Source: Stenopsyche tienmushanensis
Lineage: Eukaryota > Arthropoda > Insecta > Trichoptera > Stenopsychidae
Length of the DNA stretch: 64,000 nt
Direction of reading: 5' to 3'
Assembly: GCA_008973525.1 (NCBI GenBank)
Contig: WACJ01000355.1
Coordinates: forward strand, 124,001-188,000
Shown: piece after piece, positions 1-11,530 of the stretch
How positions within the stretch are numbered: position 1 is the first letter of the stretch
Layout: each line of letters starts with the position of its first letter
Made by a program: the position numbers and the translations under genes
Notes under the pieces: model-generated
Seen by the model: the letters and a program-made list of their open reading frames with translations, nothing else
Told to the model about the DNA's origin: nothing
The model's database searches: none

Positions 1-282
1 TTGGTGCTGTTTGACCACTTCTCTTATTAGAGATAAATATTCAATACATGAACTTGTGTACGAAGCAGATAAATTATCTTTCATTCTTCCCATGCTGAAT
101 AATAAATCGGGATATTTATTCATCCGGGAAAATTTTATACTATGGCGGAAAAAAATCTGAATGGAAACATGAACTAAAACCAAGAAATTTACCCAATTAA
201 CACAATATTTTAAAAAATGTATATAAATAAATCAATATGCTTTAAAAGTGCCTTTTTTTAAATAACTATATACCAATTTTTT

Positions 283-331
283 GGCCAAGATTTGAGCCCA
301 AGATGATTAAATCCGACGTTTTAATCGCGGA
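283..331 (-). mobile_element. SINE family A fragment (tRNA-derived head)
   Basis: Read on the minus strand, this matches the tRNA-like head of the better preserved SINE at 60749-60943: a CCGCG...TTAA...CGG block, then ATCATCTTGGGCTCAAATC, a decayed B box. Several bases between the A and B boxes are missing. It is a diverged 5' fragment with no tail. Confidence 0.5.
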
Positions 332-627
332 ACTATATAGAAAATAGTCTAAAGACTATTTTAAAGCTTCAGAATTTAATGGAATCAAATATACAACGTA
401 TCAATAAAAATAAGTCCGCAGGACATATTTTCTTCATTTGGCAGCCGCCTTTTGCAATTTCTTAAAAAAAAATCCTACGAACTTATTGAGTGATGTGTTA
501 TTATGGCAATGTCTAGTTCAAAAATGAGGCAGGACCTTCTTACGTATTAATCATCATAGTATTTGCCTTCTAAGAACTAAAAAATCGATCTAAATCTGAA
601 TCGTGACGATCGATGTTAATACTTCTG

Positions 628-700
628 ACGACCCAAATTTGGATTTGAACCCAAACTTTTATAATAAAAGTCCAAGAATCAATGCTTTATACAAACATTA
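628..700 (-). mobile_element. SINE family B copy (tRNA-Lys-like head)
   Basis: On the minus strand this reads as the downstream half of a tRNA-like sequence: GGACTTTTATTATAAAAG, then GGGTTCAAATCC, a B-box-like motif. The same arrangement recurs at 50508-50572, 54738-54805 and, in part, 6148-6185, always on the minus strand. The GACTCTTAT anticodon-loop sequence of the better copies recalls tRNA-Lys (CTT). I assign a tRNA-derived SINE from recurrence plus the B box; no A-tail or target duplication is clear here. Confidence 0.5.
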
Positions 701-849
701 AATGTTTAACACATCAATACGATAAGAAATTTGGACAAATGGCACTCATTGAATATTTATTCATCAATAATAAATATGTATTTTAATGAGGTAGAAAATG
801 GGAGTTTTCATTAAATTTGATAAATAAAATGTTATATATCAATATTTTT

Positions 850-1006
850 ATTATGCGGCTGGATTCGTATCTCAATCATCTTGGGTTCAAATCTACAGGA
901 GGTGTGGTTGGTGATCACATTTTTAGAACACATATTCGCTATGAAAAATCATGTAAAAATTGTTGACTTTTGTTCCATAAAAGAGATTGCTAAAAGTCAC
1001 TCAAGC
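850..1006 (+). mobile_element. SINE family A, diverged near-full copy
   Basis: The order of blocks follows the SINE at 60749-60943: GCGGCTGGATTCGTATCTC, TCATCTTGGGTTCAAATC (B box), ACAGGAG, GGTGTGGTTGG, CACATTTTTAGAACA, ATGAAAAATCATGT and CATAAAAGAGATTGCTAAAAG near the 3' end. The 5' acceptor-stem portion is lost and there is no A-tail. It is therefore an older copy of the same polymerase-III-type retroposon, mobilised by a LINE in trans if it behaves like other SINEs. Confidence 0.75.
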
Positions 1007-2663
1007 CAATAATTAACACATTGCGAGCCATAGATGCTTTTTAAGCATGATTCAATTTCACAAATGTTTTATTATATGGTTAAGAATTGAATGCTTAAAT
1101 TTGATTATGCTGCGTGATTTAGATGTGTTATATAAAATAAGTTAAAATTTGTTAATAAATGATCATATCTATATTACTTAGATTAATATTGAGTACTAGT
1201 GAGGACTCAACAAAATGGATCTATGTTGTAATTCGAAATCTTCTATATAGTCTTACGAGAGCCTGAGATAAAAGCCCACCATATCAATAAGATTTGGATT
1301 AAATAAATATTCGGAATATTTTGAAATATTATTCCGCCCACGAATTAAAATCGACATTAAAAATTGAACATTTTTCACTCGGGTCTAATAATATTTCCTA
1401 ACATTCAATATTCACTCCACAGTGTATTAATAATGGAGGGCGTACGAAAGGATTCGTTTCATCCCGATTTAATTTCTTTAATAGAAGTACACACAAATAC
1501 CCTTCGCTTATAAAGGATTACGCAAAAAGGATCACTGCAAATAATTAAAGCCGAAAGCAATGAAAGGACGAACGGAATCGGCGAAATCGCGTTTTGTTAT
1601 CTTAAAACAAATATTAGAAAAGGTTCCGAACGTGGGCCATAAATATTAAATTCAAAGACCATTATTAAATTAATTATATTACTAGGAATTTTACGACGGG
1701 GGCTAGCGATTATTGTTAATAGAGAATTATTTTCGAAATTCGCCTAAAAATTCGATCTGCATGCGAAAATGTGGGCGAACTTAAATTTGATGCGGTGCTA
1801 AATTGTCAAAGGTCGAATATTTTAAGTTCGGAGCGAATTGATTATTTTATCGGATCGTTGCATAAGTTTTGCGCAAATTAAAATCGATCTGCAAAAATAT
1901 TTCAGATTAAATTGACAATCGATTTATTTAATATATGTGTTAAAGCATTTCGATTGAATTCGATCATGAATATATATTTGGGAAGAATTTAAATACATTC
2001 GTATTATGTGGCCATATTGAATTAGAATTGTAGATATCATATTGTGTAGTAATATGGAGGGATGAAAAAGGGCGTGACGGAATGTCTTATCACTGAATAT
2101 ATTTTATTTAAATAATATACATTTTTTAAATTTATTTATGAAATTGTAACATTTCGTTGCGGATTTGGAGCGTTCGAGCAATTAGTGGAATTGATTGAAT
2201 TTATGCAGATTCATATTCTCGATCGTATGAGTTTGTAAATTAGAATATGCCGAATGTCGATGATGAAAATCGCGTTTGTGTGAATTTATGTATTATTCGT
2301 ACGGGGGTGGTTCGATCTTTTTTGGTATTTATTGTGTATTTTGGGTAACTTATGTAAACGCACAAGGTCACATGATATTTGATTTGTGATGTGGATGTAT
2401 TTAATAATTGGTCAAACCTTTGCAATTTTCAGTCCTATGGGTATAATCGAGGTATAACATCGCCTCCCTGAAGGCGTTGAAGATATCACCTGTCCATCCA
2501 AAGGATCGCTCTTCTTCGGCGAACGTCTCCGACTGCTGAGGACTACGACGGGCTCGCGTCTCTCGTTATCGTTCGCATATTAGTGTCTATCACTGGCGAA
2601 TTGTTAAATTGAAAAAATCACAACATCTTCGGTACTATTATTAGTGTAAAATCCCGTATAAAA

Positions 2664-2731
2664 ATGGATGATGGTATCGGCGCCGAGAAAATTCAATACA
2701 TATTCCCGGGCAACTGTGCGTACGCAAACCG
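2664..2731 (+). CDS. Candidate first coding exon, unrecognised protein (partial)
   Basis: An ATG in good insect translation context (AAAATGG) opens 22 codons plus two bases, ending in GAKIQ-like sequence: residues 6-23 would read GAEKIQYIFPGNCAYANR if the split last codon is Arg. It runs straight into GTATGT at 2732, a good 5' splice site. An in-frame stop sits just upstream (TAA four codons or fewer before the ATG), which fits a true start. The exon could begin at 2432 after a TTTTCAG acceptor, leaving a 232-base untranslated leader. The reading frame leaves a two-base overhang, phase-compatible with the candidate exon at 55163. I do not recognise the peptide. No downstream exon is close, so the gene is unproven; chance is a real alternative in 64 kb. 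Confidence 0.3.
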
Positions 2732-2969
2732 GTATGTTTCGCTTGTCACTTCGATGGCGGTCGTTCCGGCGCGTTTTTCTTATTACTTTTATAAGTTAAC
2801 TTAGAATATATTTATTAAATATTTAGAATCGTCGAATTGTAGCAATTTTATTAAGTTTAAAGATCCAATGAAAAAAATCACTCGGACATTTAATTTGGCA
2901 CACTGAACATAAGTCGAATTTATTATCTGTCACGGTCGATGTATTATATGTAAAATATTCGGTTGCACT

Positions 2970-3290
2970 ATGTATTATCGAGGTAAAAAAGCGGGGTCCT
3001 GCCGAGGTCCTCCCCTGAGCCCGGCGGCCGGAGAGCGTTGCCGGGGCCGAATGCGGGAAGGCGGGGCTGGGGGATCGGGGTTCGGGGGCCCCCAGGCTCG
3101 GGGCGCAGGCTCGGGAGACGGGGCTCTCGCGTTCGGGGCTCGGGGCTCGGGCTCGGGCTGACGACTCTGCTGGCGTGCGGTCGGGGCGCAGGTCGCGGGC
3201 GCCGGCAGCGGTGGGCGTGGCGCGACTGCCGCCCCCCGGCCAGGGGTATCGATCGGCGGGCCGCGCGCGCGCCCCGCACGCGCCACATAC
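2970..3290. other. Guanine-rich island with G-quadruplex potential
   Basis: Many runs of three to five G on the plus strand (GCGGGGCTGGGGGATCGGGG, then GGGGCTCGGGGCTCGGG) are followed by a CG-alternating stretch near 3255-3285. Open frames up to 160 codons cross it on both strands, but they are low-complexity Pro/Arg/Ser/Gly frames expected from the base composition. I see no reason to call any of them a gene. The island is the densest GC segment of the window and could form quadruplexes on the plus strand. Confidence 0.7.
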
Positions 3291-3519
3291 CGGGGAAACA
3301 ACCATTTACACACTTTTCGAGAAGGGGAACCGACCTTAACAATAACCCAACCTTCAATCATAAATCCATCACTCATCGCACCGACGCGATGAAAAACACC
3401 ATGTTTACATATCGACACCCACTTTGACCGAACCGAACGCTGCTAAATGCCGTTTGTTTCCCGGAACCGCATGTCAACGCTCAGAGGGGCTCTTTTGTGA
3501 TGCGATACGCGCGAAAATC

Positions 3520-3575
3520 GCGACCGGTTCGTCTCGGTTCCGACCGGTTCCACGGAACCGAACCGCACAACTGCG
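3520..3575. promoter_or_regulatory. Repeated ACCGGTTC motifs (CP2/Grainyhead-like)
   Basis: Two GACCGGTTC copies lie about 20 bases apart and are followed by CGGTTCC/GGAACCG inverted pairs. The core resembles the AACCGGTT recognition sequence of Grainyhead/CP2 transcription factors. They lie at the downstream edge of the GC-rich segment. Binding is inferred from the motif only. Confidence 0.3.
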
Positions 3576-3913
3576 ATACTCGATCGAATGCGAACGAGAT
3601 CGCATAATCGTAAAATTTGCCATATAGCAAATTAACGCTGAAAACCAGTTATCGATGACACTTTGACAACGAAAATGCCTTCGATTCAGTAGGCAAGCAT
3701 GCACTAATTCAAACTTAAAATGCACAAACTAAATCTTAAACTATTTAAAGTATATGTGAGATATTGCATATGGTTAATGACAGAATCTTTTATAAATATT
3801 TTTTTTTCAAATTGTAAATCAATTAATTATAAACGATTCTAAATGAATTTATTAATCAGCATTTATTTTCATTCAAATCAGAACAGACTTAGTTCGAGAA
3901 GATTGTTCGGTTA

Positions 3914-4017
3914 TGGGCGGACTCCACGAGCGTGGTTTCTTGTGCATGGTTTACTAGTGAAGTGATCACACTGCAGTAATGGGCACACCAAGAAACCACG
4001 CTCATGGAATCCGCCCA
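3914..4017. mobile_element. Foldback MITE, PIF/Harbinger type (TTA target duplication)
   Basis: The element is a near-perfect inverted repeat. The left arm starts TGGGCGGACTCCACGAGCG and goes on to TGGTTTCTTG. The right arm, read on the other strand, is TGGGCGGATTCCATGAGCG followed by TGGTTTCTTG. About 40 bases lie between the arms. TTA flanks both ends exactly (3911-3913 and 4018-4020), the three-base TWA duplication characteristic of PIF/Harbinger transposons. It codes for nothing and would need a transposase in trans. Assignment rests on the duplication and the arms; the few mismatches suggest a fairly recent insertion. Confidence 0.7.
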
Positions 4018-4020
4018 TTA

Positions 4021-6147
4021 GATTTATATTTTTTCTTATTCCAATTAATTGAAATATGAGAGGATGTATTTTAATTTGAGACTTCAAAAATATAAAATTA
4101 TATAACGTACCACAAAAATGCAGAAACATTTAGCTAAAATCGATTGATTGAGGTGTTGGCGGTATGATATAAGCAAGGAATATACTAACACATACCCAAC
4201 GGATTACGCATATTTGCGTTTTTCAGGGACCATCTGTAGACGCGGGAAATGCACTTATACGATTTTAATCATAAGATTCGTTGAATTTAAAAAAAAGAGT
4301 CAAACGCGATAAACTTAAGTATGTCATGATAACATAAATATGAAACATTTGATTTAGTTTTAAGCCGTTGATTTGTACAATCGAATCAGGTTGATAATGG
4401 AGACGAAGAAAACAAATTTACTCACTGCTTGGGTGATTATTTTCAAAAATACAGAAAAGAGCCACAAGTCCAATTATGATATTCTGCGTTATAACATATA
4501 TGTTTTGGATAGATTTACGAGAAGAACTCTTGAGTAAGTAAATCTTCTTTTGGTCAATACAGTTCCAAAAATGACATTTTAAAATCGAACGGCTGGAGTC
4601 GAAAAGGAATTGTGAAAAATAGAATGACAGCATGGATGCTCGAGAATGAATTTCTGATAAGCCCTTAGATACTAGAGCTTTGATTCCAATTGCTGGTAGA
4701 AATAATTTACATTGTGAATAGTCATATCCAGTTAAAGTAGATATAGAGTTTGGATGCCATCAAAAAGACAGTTATTCTATTTCGAGAGGTTGTATTTCAG
4801 ATTTCCGAAAAAGAGAACCTCGTGTCATGCATAAACACTTAAGAAGGCCGCCATCATACAGCGAACAGACCACGTGACTGAAAATATCACCATCACGTCT
4901 ATATTGGACAGGTCATATGGCGACGCCAATGGATGAAATATGCATAAAATCTGTCTGTAATATTTTCTGTTCAGTATCGATCAGTTATGAGCAAATAATA
5001 TTTGGCACAGCTGCATATGCATCAAATTTTAAATACAGAGGACGCTGAAAGTAACGAAATTCGATCGTAAAAAATAAATTGAACAATCGCTAAAGTTCTC
5101 CAACTTCAACGTATTGTATCATCTGCACAGCGAGTATGGTACTTCTCGGGCAATCTTGAAACGCTTCCAGCATCCTTTTAAAGAGCTAAATTAAATGGTC
5201 CTTTTTAAACTGCAGCCACCTTCTAAGTATATTACATTTATAAAGTTGTCTGTCTCGAGCGCGGAATATATTTTAAGAAAATTTGATTTTAGCAATTAAA
5301 TTGGATCATTTATGTATTGAAATATTTTCTCATTGAAACGGTATAAAATTGCTCATAAAATCATATTTTCAATTATATCATACATCATTAAAATTTTAAT
5401 TGGAATAAGCATATTTGAGTTCGATCAACAATAAAAGACCATGATGAACTTATATCAATTATTATTGCATATATTGGAATATTGACCATCATAGAAGACT
5501 GCTCATTTTATAAATGATCGTCTCATTTTAAATTCGATATTCCGATAGCAGCATCAATAACGTAGTGGTGATATTAAAATAATAAAATATCCGAAGCGAG
5601 TATCTTATATTGGTACAGCTTCGTCATAATGGAAAATCAATATAACATGCTTCGATAGCAATAACAACCATATCGGACACAAATAAATCTTGAGAAACAC
5701 TCCATTGTCGCTATTTCGACGAAATGCTCTTCAATATGATGGTCAGTCAAAGGCAGACTATAATGTTCCATGTCATAAATTGTTATTTATGCTTTATAAT
5801 AAGGAATGATAGAAAAAAAGACATCTTGACGTTTATACTGATGTCTTTACGCTAGTTCGATTACATTAGAGTGATGCATGGGAATTCGGATAATAATATT
5901 TATTGCTATTTATTCACAACGTATTATTGTTTATATATATATGACGTAGTTCCTAAATTGGATATTTATTTTTAAGGTGCCATATCGTTATCGGATGTAA
6001 GCGATCTCCATCGGAGATTTTTCTAGGGAAAAGATTTTTCATTTGGTAGATTCCGATTGTCTTTCATGTATAAAGCCTATATAGAATTATTTGAATATGA
6101 ATTTTAGATAGAATAGAAATATCAATGTTTTTGATTTTCTAAATTCA
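4021..6147. other. AT-rich noncoding block
   Basis: No supported gene. A short segment around 4895-4935 translates as YWTGHMATPMD, faintly like the conserved 'RW.GH..R' stretch near the C-terminus of LINE reverse transcriptases, but too little remains to call. The sequence CGGATTACGCATATTTGCG near 4200 loosely resembles the pogo-type MITE ends seen elsewhere. Confidence 0.5.
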
Positions 6148-6185
6148 TTCACAATCTGGATTTAAACTCGTGCCTTTATTTTAGA
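6148..6185 (-). mobile_element. SINE family B fragment
   Basis: On the minus strand the segment reads TAAAGGCACGAGTTTAAATC followed by CAGATTGTG. This matches the B-box end and flank of the family B copy at 50508-50572. Only this end survives. Confidence 0.4.
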
Positions 6186-6298
6186 AATATGTGAGATTTC
6201 TCAAAGTAAAAACTATAATAATTATCTCATAAGAAAAGTTGATTTAATGCATTGATTTTTTCCATTTGTTAACAAAAAATGGTAGCTAAAAGATGAAA

Positions 6299-6453
6299 GT
6301 GTGTTTGTGTAATATACACACATAGTAGATGCGGCGCAGCGCATGCGCTTAGCGTGTCTATGATGTATGCGGCGGACACAAAGACACCACAAATTCTCTT
6401 TCCGACCAACTACCGCTTGGGGTTTCACTTTTCGTGACGTTTAAGCCAATTTG
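6299..6453 (-). repeat. Dispersed repeat R1, inverted copy
   Basis: The minus strand matches 14341-14545 block by block: GGCTTAAACGTCACG, then TGAAAC, then AGTTGGTCGGAAAGAGA, a CGCATGCG-centred stretch, TCTACT..TGTGTGT and TATTACACAA..CACAC. The two copies lie in opposite orientation about 8 kb apart. This copy lacks the CAAGCCTATTTTATTATA insert of the other. The repeat class is unknown; a degraded DNA transposon or nonautonomous element is plausible. The 68-codon open frame across it is incidental. Confidence 0.7.
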
Positions 6454-7655
6454 ACCTATATAAGTATCACTCTAGTAAGATTTCAGGATTTAAACAGCCA
6501 TACCAATTCGGGTACAATATTCACCAAGCTGTCAATTTCTAATGGCATTATGATGCATTATTTACGAGTATTGGAAATCATTTAGTTGTAGCTCGAAATA
6601 AAAATGTATTTATTATGGAATCGAAACATCTCAATCAGTTACTATCAATGAGCTTAAAGACTTGGACTTGAATAAAATGTTTCTATATCGTAGAATTACT
6701 TCTTTCCGGTCGAAACAATGACATCCCCTAAAATAATCCAGAAAATAAAACAGAGTACATTTGGGCTAAAAAAAAAGCATAGATCAATTAACATACTCGT
6801 CGCCCAGCCTGAATCAGTGCTATTTCTCGCGGGGCCCAAATTCGAAGCGTACAGAAGGAATAGCAATGTGATGCCATGTGAGCGACATCTTCTCTCGGGT
6901 GTTATTTATCTTAGATCGATAATCATCACCAATTACTCTGTCAGCTAAAATAACGAAAACAAAGTGAAGATAAGCAAGGGCGAACAGGCAAGGGTGGGAA
7001 TGCAAGTTTCGAGGTCGATTTCGAAAGATATTTAGACAGTAGCCGTCTGGAAAATATTATAGAAAGAGGTACGTTAAGTTAGCGTTTGTAAGTCGTTATA
7101 GAAATACGTAACAGTGAGACGCTGGATTCGCTTTTCGGAAACTGTTTAAGATTTCACTGCACTTACCCCAGAAAACCCCTTCATCTTATTTAGTCGTAGT
7201 ATTTTTTTTTATACTCAAATCAGAAAATTCTGGGAACTTCTAGTAAGAGAATGGTTGTGGTCGAAAAATGCAAGGCCCGATAATGAAAAGAAGGAAGCGA
7301 AAAAAACGTTTCATGGTTTAGAAATTCATAAAAATCCGCAGGACAAATTTATTAAAAGGAATTGTATTCTTTATTACAAAAAAGATGAGACAAATTCTCG
7401 ATCGCTCAGAAGCGAAAAAAAATGTAAAAAGGGTCTCTTATCGTCCTAATTGTCCAAAATCTCCCTTTAATATCGAGCGAATGAGGAGGTGAATGTATGA
7501 TACAGACGAAATGGATTTAATCCCTTCCTATGAATGGATATTGAAGAGATCCATAATTATGCAGTGGACTGTTTATGGCTGCACTATTATGATGATATAA
7601 TTTTTTTTATATTTTGTTTAATTTATGGATTTTTATTTAACTTTAACCAAAATTA

Positions 7656-7690
7656 CGCGACGGGACCTCTGCAGGGAAACGCCCGTCGCG
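7656..7690. repeat. GC-rich perfect inverted repeat
   Basis: CGCGACGGG at 7656-7664 is matched by CCCGTCGCG at 7682-7690, a nine-base-pair stem of pure complementarity around a 17-base loop. It stands out because its flanks are very AT-rich. Function unknown. Confidence 0.6.
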
Positions 7691-8373
7691 CATATCTGGT
7701 GGACGCAGCGATGAACGAGTTAATATTTTGAAACGGTGAATGGACATAAATATGTGAAGATACTTTTAATAAAATCGAATGCATAAATACACTATCAGAT
7801 GATTTTTTAGAGAAGAATTTGTACTGTGGATATTCAAACGACCTGAATAATATGGACGTCTTGATTTGAAATATTTTTATTGGTACGTTAAACTACGACG
7901 TTTTAATTTGGTAACATTTGAATTGGCGCATTGTGAAAATAGAGCATAAACCTACTTTATTTTCGTTGAAAATGATTAAGACAGTCGATTGTTAATTTGT
8001 TCAAACGAATTTGAATATAAATGTAAATAATATATTTTCCGACACAATGGTGTCGAACAAAATTGATTTTGACGCTTGATTCCGGTGAAAATAATTGATT
8101 AAGCGAATGTCTCATTTAGGGCCGTTTCCATTTTATACATTCGTAGGCTTTTGATTGACCCATATTAAAAGCTTATTTTATTTGTACCGAAAACATAGGT
8201 AAATATTTTGATGTATAAAAAAGTCATAATCATCAAGCAATCAAAGCAAAGCAAACTGAATGCGTTGTTTAGTATAAAAGGAAAGCTCCCTTATTGACAG
8301 TGACAAATGTTCACGTTTACGTGTATGCACGGCTGTGCGTGATTACTAATCGACCTTAATGCCAATTTTATTT

Positions 8374-8490
8374 ATGCAAATAAATGCTAATGTGAATTAA
8401 CATCATTTGTATACACATTCGAGCATTTCTGTGTGTGTTTTTTTTTTTCGTCCGAAAGTGTGCTCAGCCCGAAACAATAAATATGCAAAT
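8374..8490 (+). promoter_or_regulatory. Pair of POU-type octamers (ATGCAAAT)
   Basis: ATGCAAAT occurs exactly at 8374-8381, inside ATTTATGCAAATAAAT, and again at 8483-8490; a third copy is at 9910-9917. The octamer is the classic POU-domain (Oct/Pdm) site. TAAT homeodomain cores surround the first copy. In AT-rich DNA octamers arise easily by chance, so an enhancer here is only a suggestion. Confidence 0.25.
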
Positions 8491-11154
8491 GTATCGGAAG
8501 CTGGCCGTCCGATAAGATGAGAAATCGAGTGCAAAATAAACGCTAATGGAGATGTTAATAGGTGCAAATTAGGTTTTCTCGAGATTTTCCACCCTCCTTT
8601 TGTAGAATCGTCCGGGGTACAATCAATACTGATGCATATTTAATCCGAATTGCATCCAGCCTCGGCGTTTTGCTTTCTCCGGCAATTTGTTTTAGTTCCT
8701 CGGAGCTTTTGTCTAATAGTGGTACAATCAGACAAATAAGTTGCAATGGCTTACGTAGGATCCGGATGCTCGTGAAGATTTATGTAAATCATGACGATTA
8801 GGGGTTGTGGCAAACTCCTCGAGGGAAAAATAAGAGAGGGAACAACTTTACATAAATTTCTACTGCCATTTTTTCCGGCGATTCGCATCCAACAAATCAC
8901 TCTCTTAACTCGCACGCGTATATTTTAAGTTTGAGCTGAAGTTCTGAAGCCTTTTATCTAACTGACTATACGGCAGGATCATGTTTTACACGCATAGAAA
9001 ATGCGACAATGCGAAAAAATCAACTCTTAGCGCACGAGATAGTTTATGAGCATTTGAGCTGTGCAAAACGCGAAATGTCAATTTTCAATCCGAATATGAA
9101 CTCTGTTAAAATTATGACCTGAACCAACCCTCATCATCTTATAGTCACTCGCCGCTTCAGCATATCAGATATATTTAGCTTTTCTGTTCTATCGTATGAT
9201 CTTTATTTTATGAATTTTGAAGATCTAAATAAAATTATGTATTAAAAAAATTGGTAAAACCTTTTAAAAATATTAAAAATAACAGCCTACTGCTTCGAAT
9301 TTTTGTCATCATTTTATGATGTTGCAAGTACTATTAACACATATTTTGTGGGCTCAATTTTCAATGTGTTCACAGCCATCAACACCAAAGCAAAATCAAT
9401 CAAACTCTCGAGTATCAAAGCACTTTTGTTTCCCGTGTAAAATATCAAAAATGCGTGCCGTGAAACTTCAAAATTCGACTATCTTTATGCCAGAACGGAG
9501 GCCCTCTTAATGATTTAATTTTTAAAATAAAATAAATCAAAACTTTAAATGTGTCTCTATATTATTTAATAAATTATTAAACTGGTATATTTTATACTGT
9601 TTGTGTTATTCATTTTTAAAATAAGGTAGTTTCCCTGCCGCATCCCGCAGCAAATTATATCAAAAAATAACGTGTGGTTGACGTTTTTTGATAACTAGGT
9701 GAGCCGAAACTGGAGTCCATATTGATCGAAGTTTTGGAGACAAGTTTCTTCAGTCAAGTCTTTCTACAGTCTCTCGTTATAGTCTAATACGTTTTGTTGA
9801 TGTTCAGATATTTGGTTTTGCGAAAAATAGCCGACTAGGTATCAATTGTGGTATGTTGTACATAAAAATAATTTTGTGGCAACATTAATAAATTCGATTT
9901 GATTATATTATGCAAATAGGTCATAAATTTATAATTGCGGATTTTATTATAAGATTTACAGTAAAATGATGTCTTATAAACATGTCCCTTGAGCGTAGAC
10001 TTCAGTAGTAATATTAAAGTGCAAATAAATAATATTGTAAACATTTTATTGTTCGTCATTTGGCACGATCCGTACATAAACACATCTTCGAAGACATTTC
10101 CAAGTGCATTTATTTTCGTTGGGGTGATATTTTCTTGAAATGCAATTTCCTGCTATGAGATTTGATGCAAAATCTTAAACGATTTTATTCGTCGCGCTCG
10201 CCTCGGAATAAGCGATTGTTGCGTACCATTCTTTGTTTGGTACGTCCGCTTATTGTACATTTGTGATTGCTCTTTGACGAGGAAATCTTCTCGGATTCCT
10301 TTGTGGAATGGAGTCAGATCCAGACATGAAAGCAAAATTTCGCCTCGAACTCGTTCATAACGGAAGGGCCAAAATGGCTTATTGCAAAGATGGATCGCTG
10401 CAAGCTTGCGATTAATGAACCGGCCGCCGGATAAAAAGCCTACCCTCGCATCCTTTCAATTGATCCCATACATTTTTGCACCGAATTTGCGGATTCGTTT
10501 TACGAAATGGACGCTAAAGGTTCCATTTGCAGCAGGGTCGACGAATAACCGTGTTTACATTAGCCGGTATCAGGTGTTGCTAGTGTTACCTTTCCTCCCA
10601 CACTTTTGTATGTGTATATCGTAAGTAACACGCGTGTTGTACAGGTAGGGGCCAGGCTACACGTCTTTGATCTCAACCCTTTAACGTCCATCGCCCATTA
10701 ACACCCCACCGCAGCGTGTCCGATCAGCCCCCCCGTTATACATTAATTACTTAACCCGTGTCCGAGGGCTTGATTTTCAACGCCGTGTCTAGGTCCCCAT
10801 GCCATCCCCTCTGTGTTCCAATTTTGAAGAAAACCAATATATTTTTTATACATTATCTTAAATTTATTATTTTGAATTTTGTTTATTAAAGTGATGAAGC
10901 ATTCGATCTCAGATCGAATTTTATCGATATTAAAGATAATTGTTTTTTTATTGGGTCGTCCCGAAAGAAATCCATTATTTTTGTTCGGACACATTGAAGA
11001 AACACATCCCTGTATTTTTTCTTGTTGTGTAACCTTTTGAGGAGTGAGCAAATTTAAAATCGATAAAGTGGTTGATGCCATAATCGCTTTACACCGATTA
11101 CTTTCTGTTGGCTCCTATCAGCGTAAGACGATCTTCAATTCGAGGCAGAGTCAA

Positions 11155-11530
11155 TTGTAAATAAATACTGTTGATAGCATACAAGACCATGTCATTTCTT
11201 TACATTAACAATACACAAAAAATCGATTCATTTGCTCCTGCTTTACAAAGAAATGATAAATGGACAAAGGCTCATTCAACAAGCAGCAACGAACAGGAAG
11301 CAATTAAATAAATAAACCCTGTCGATAGCACAAGATATTCGCTAATTTTTTGCGTAAACAAATAACACACTTGAAGTCGAAATCATTATTAGTCGATAAA
11401 TTTGGGCTAACGATCTATACAATCGTGCGATATATGCGAGGAAGCTCTCCGTCTCTGCCTTTCGAACTACGCTATGTTCTCTCTTTGTCTCTATCAGTCT
11501 CTGAGCTCAATGTACAAGAATGCTCTTTCG
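11155..11530 (+). repeat. Dispersed repeat R2, with a partial tandem copy
   Basis: From about 11305 the sequence AAATAAATA..CTGTCGATAGCA, ATATTCG, ATCATTATTAGTCGATAAAT, TAACGATCTATACAATC and AAGAATGCTCTTTC runs parallel to the minus strand of 47600-47870. A shorter piece beginning ACTGTTGATAGCATA at about 11168 is another copy of the same start. The TGTCGATAG start and several-hundred-base size would suit a solitary LTR, but no polyadenylation signal, primer site or target duplication was confirmed. Confidence 0.6.

Larger units (their letters stand above)
1..2430. other. AT-rich noncoding block
   Basis: No reading frame or splice-flanked open segment of note is visible on either strand. The stretch is AT-rich and holds only the short SINE pieces listed separately at 283-331, 628-700 and 850-1006. 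It ends at a pyrimidine-rich run followed by AG at 2430-2431, which could be a 3' splice site. Confidence 0.6.
2431..3600. promoter_or_regulatory. Raised-GC, CpG-rich region; possible promoter/first-exon region
   Basis: Against AT-rich surroundings, roughly 2455-2760 and 2970-3600 are markedly richer in G+C and CpG. The sequence TTTTCAGTC at 2427-2434 can be read either as an initiator-like TCAGTC or as a 3' splice site. The candidate start codon at 2664 lies inside, and the guanine-rich island and ACCGGTT repeats follow. In arthropods such isolated GC-rich segments often mark promoters and first exons of developmental genes. Whether this is a promoter is inference; no TATA box or downstream promoter element is convincing. 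Confidence 0.4.
6454..11154. other. Noncoding block
   Basis: No gene could be supported on either strand. Open frames of 60 to 80 codons occur (for example 6718-6948, 8562-8801, 10382-10624 and 10743-11081) but none shows a recognisable domain or convincing splice signals. An inverted repeat at 7656-7690 and POU-type octamers near 8374-8490 are listed separately. Confidence 0.5.

Noticed and set aside
2823..3427. Overlapping open frames of 129 to 160 codons on both strands across the GC-rich island
   Set aside because: They are Pro/Arg/Gly/Ser low-complexity frames open in several phases at once because AT-rich stop codons are rare there; no domain or codon signal favours one.
4895..4960. 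YWTGHMATPMD, resembling the RW.GH..R part of LINE proteins
   Set aside because: Only about ten residues fit and nothing recognisable continues on either side.
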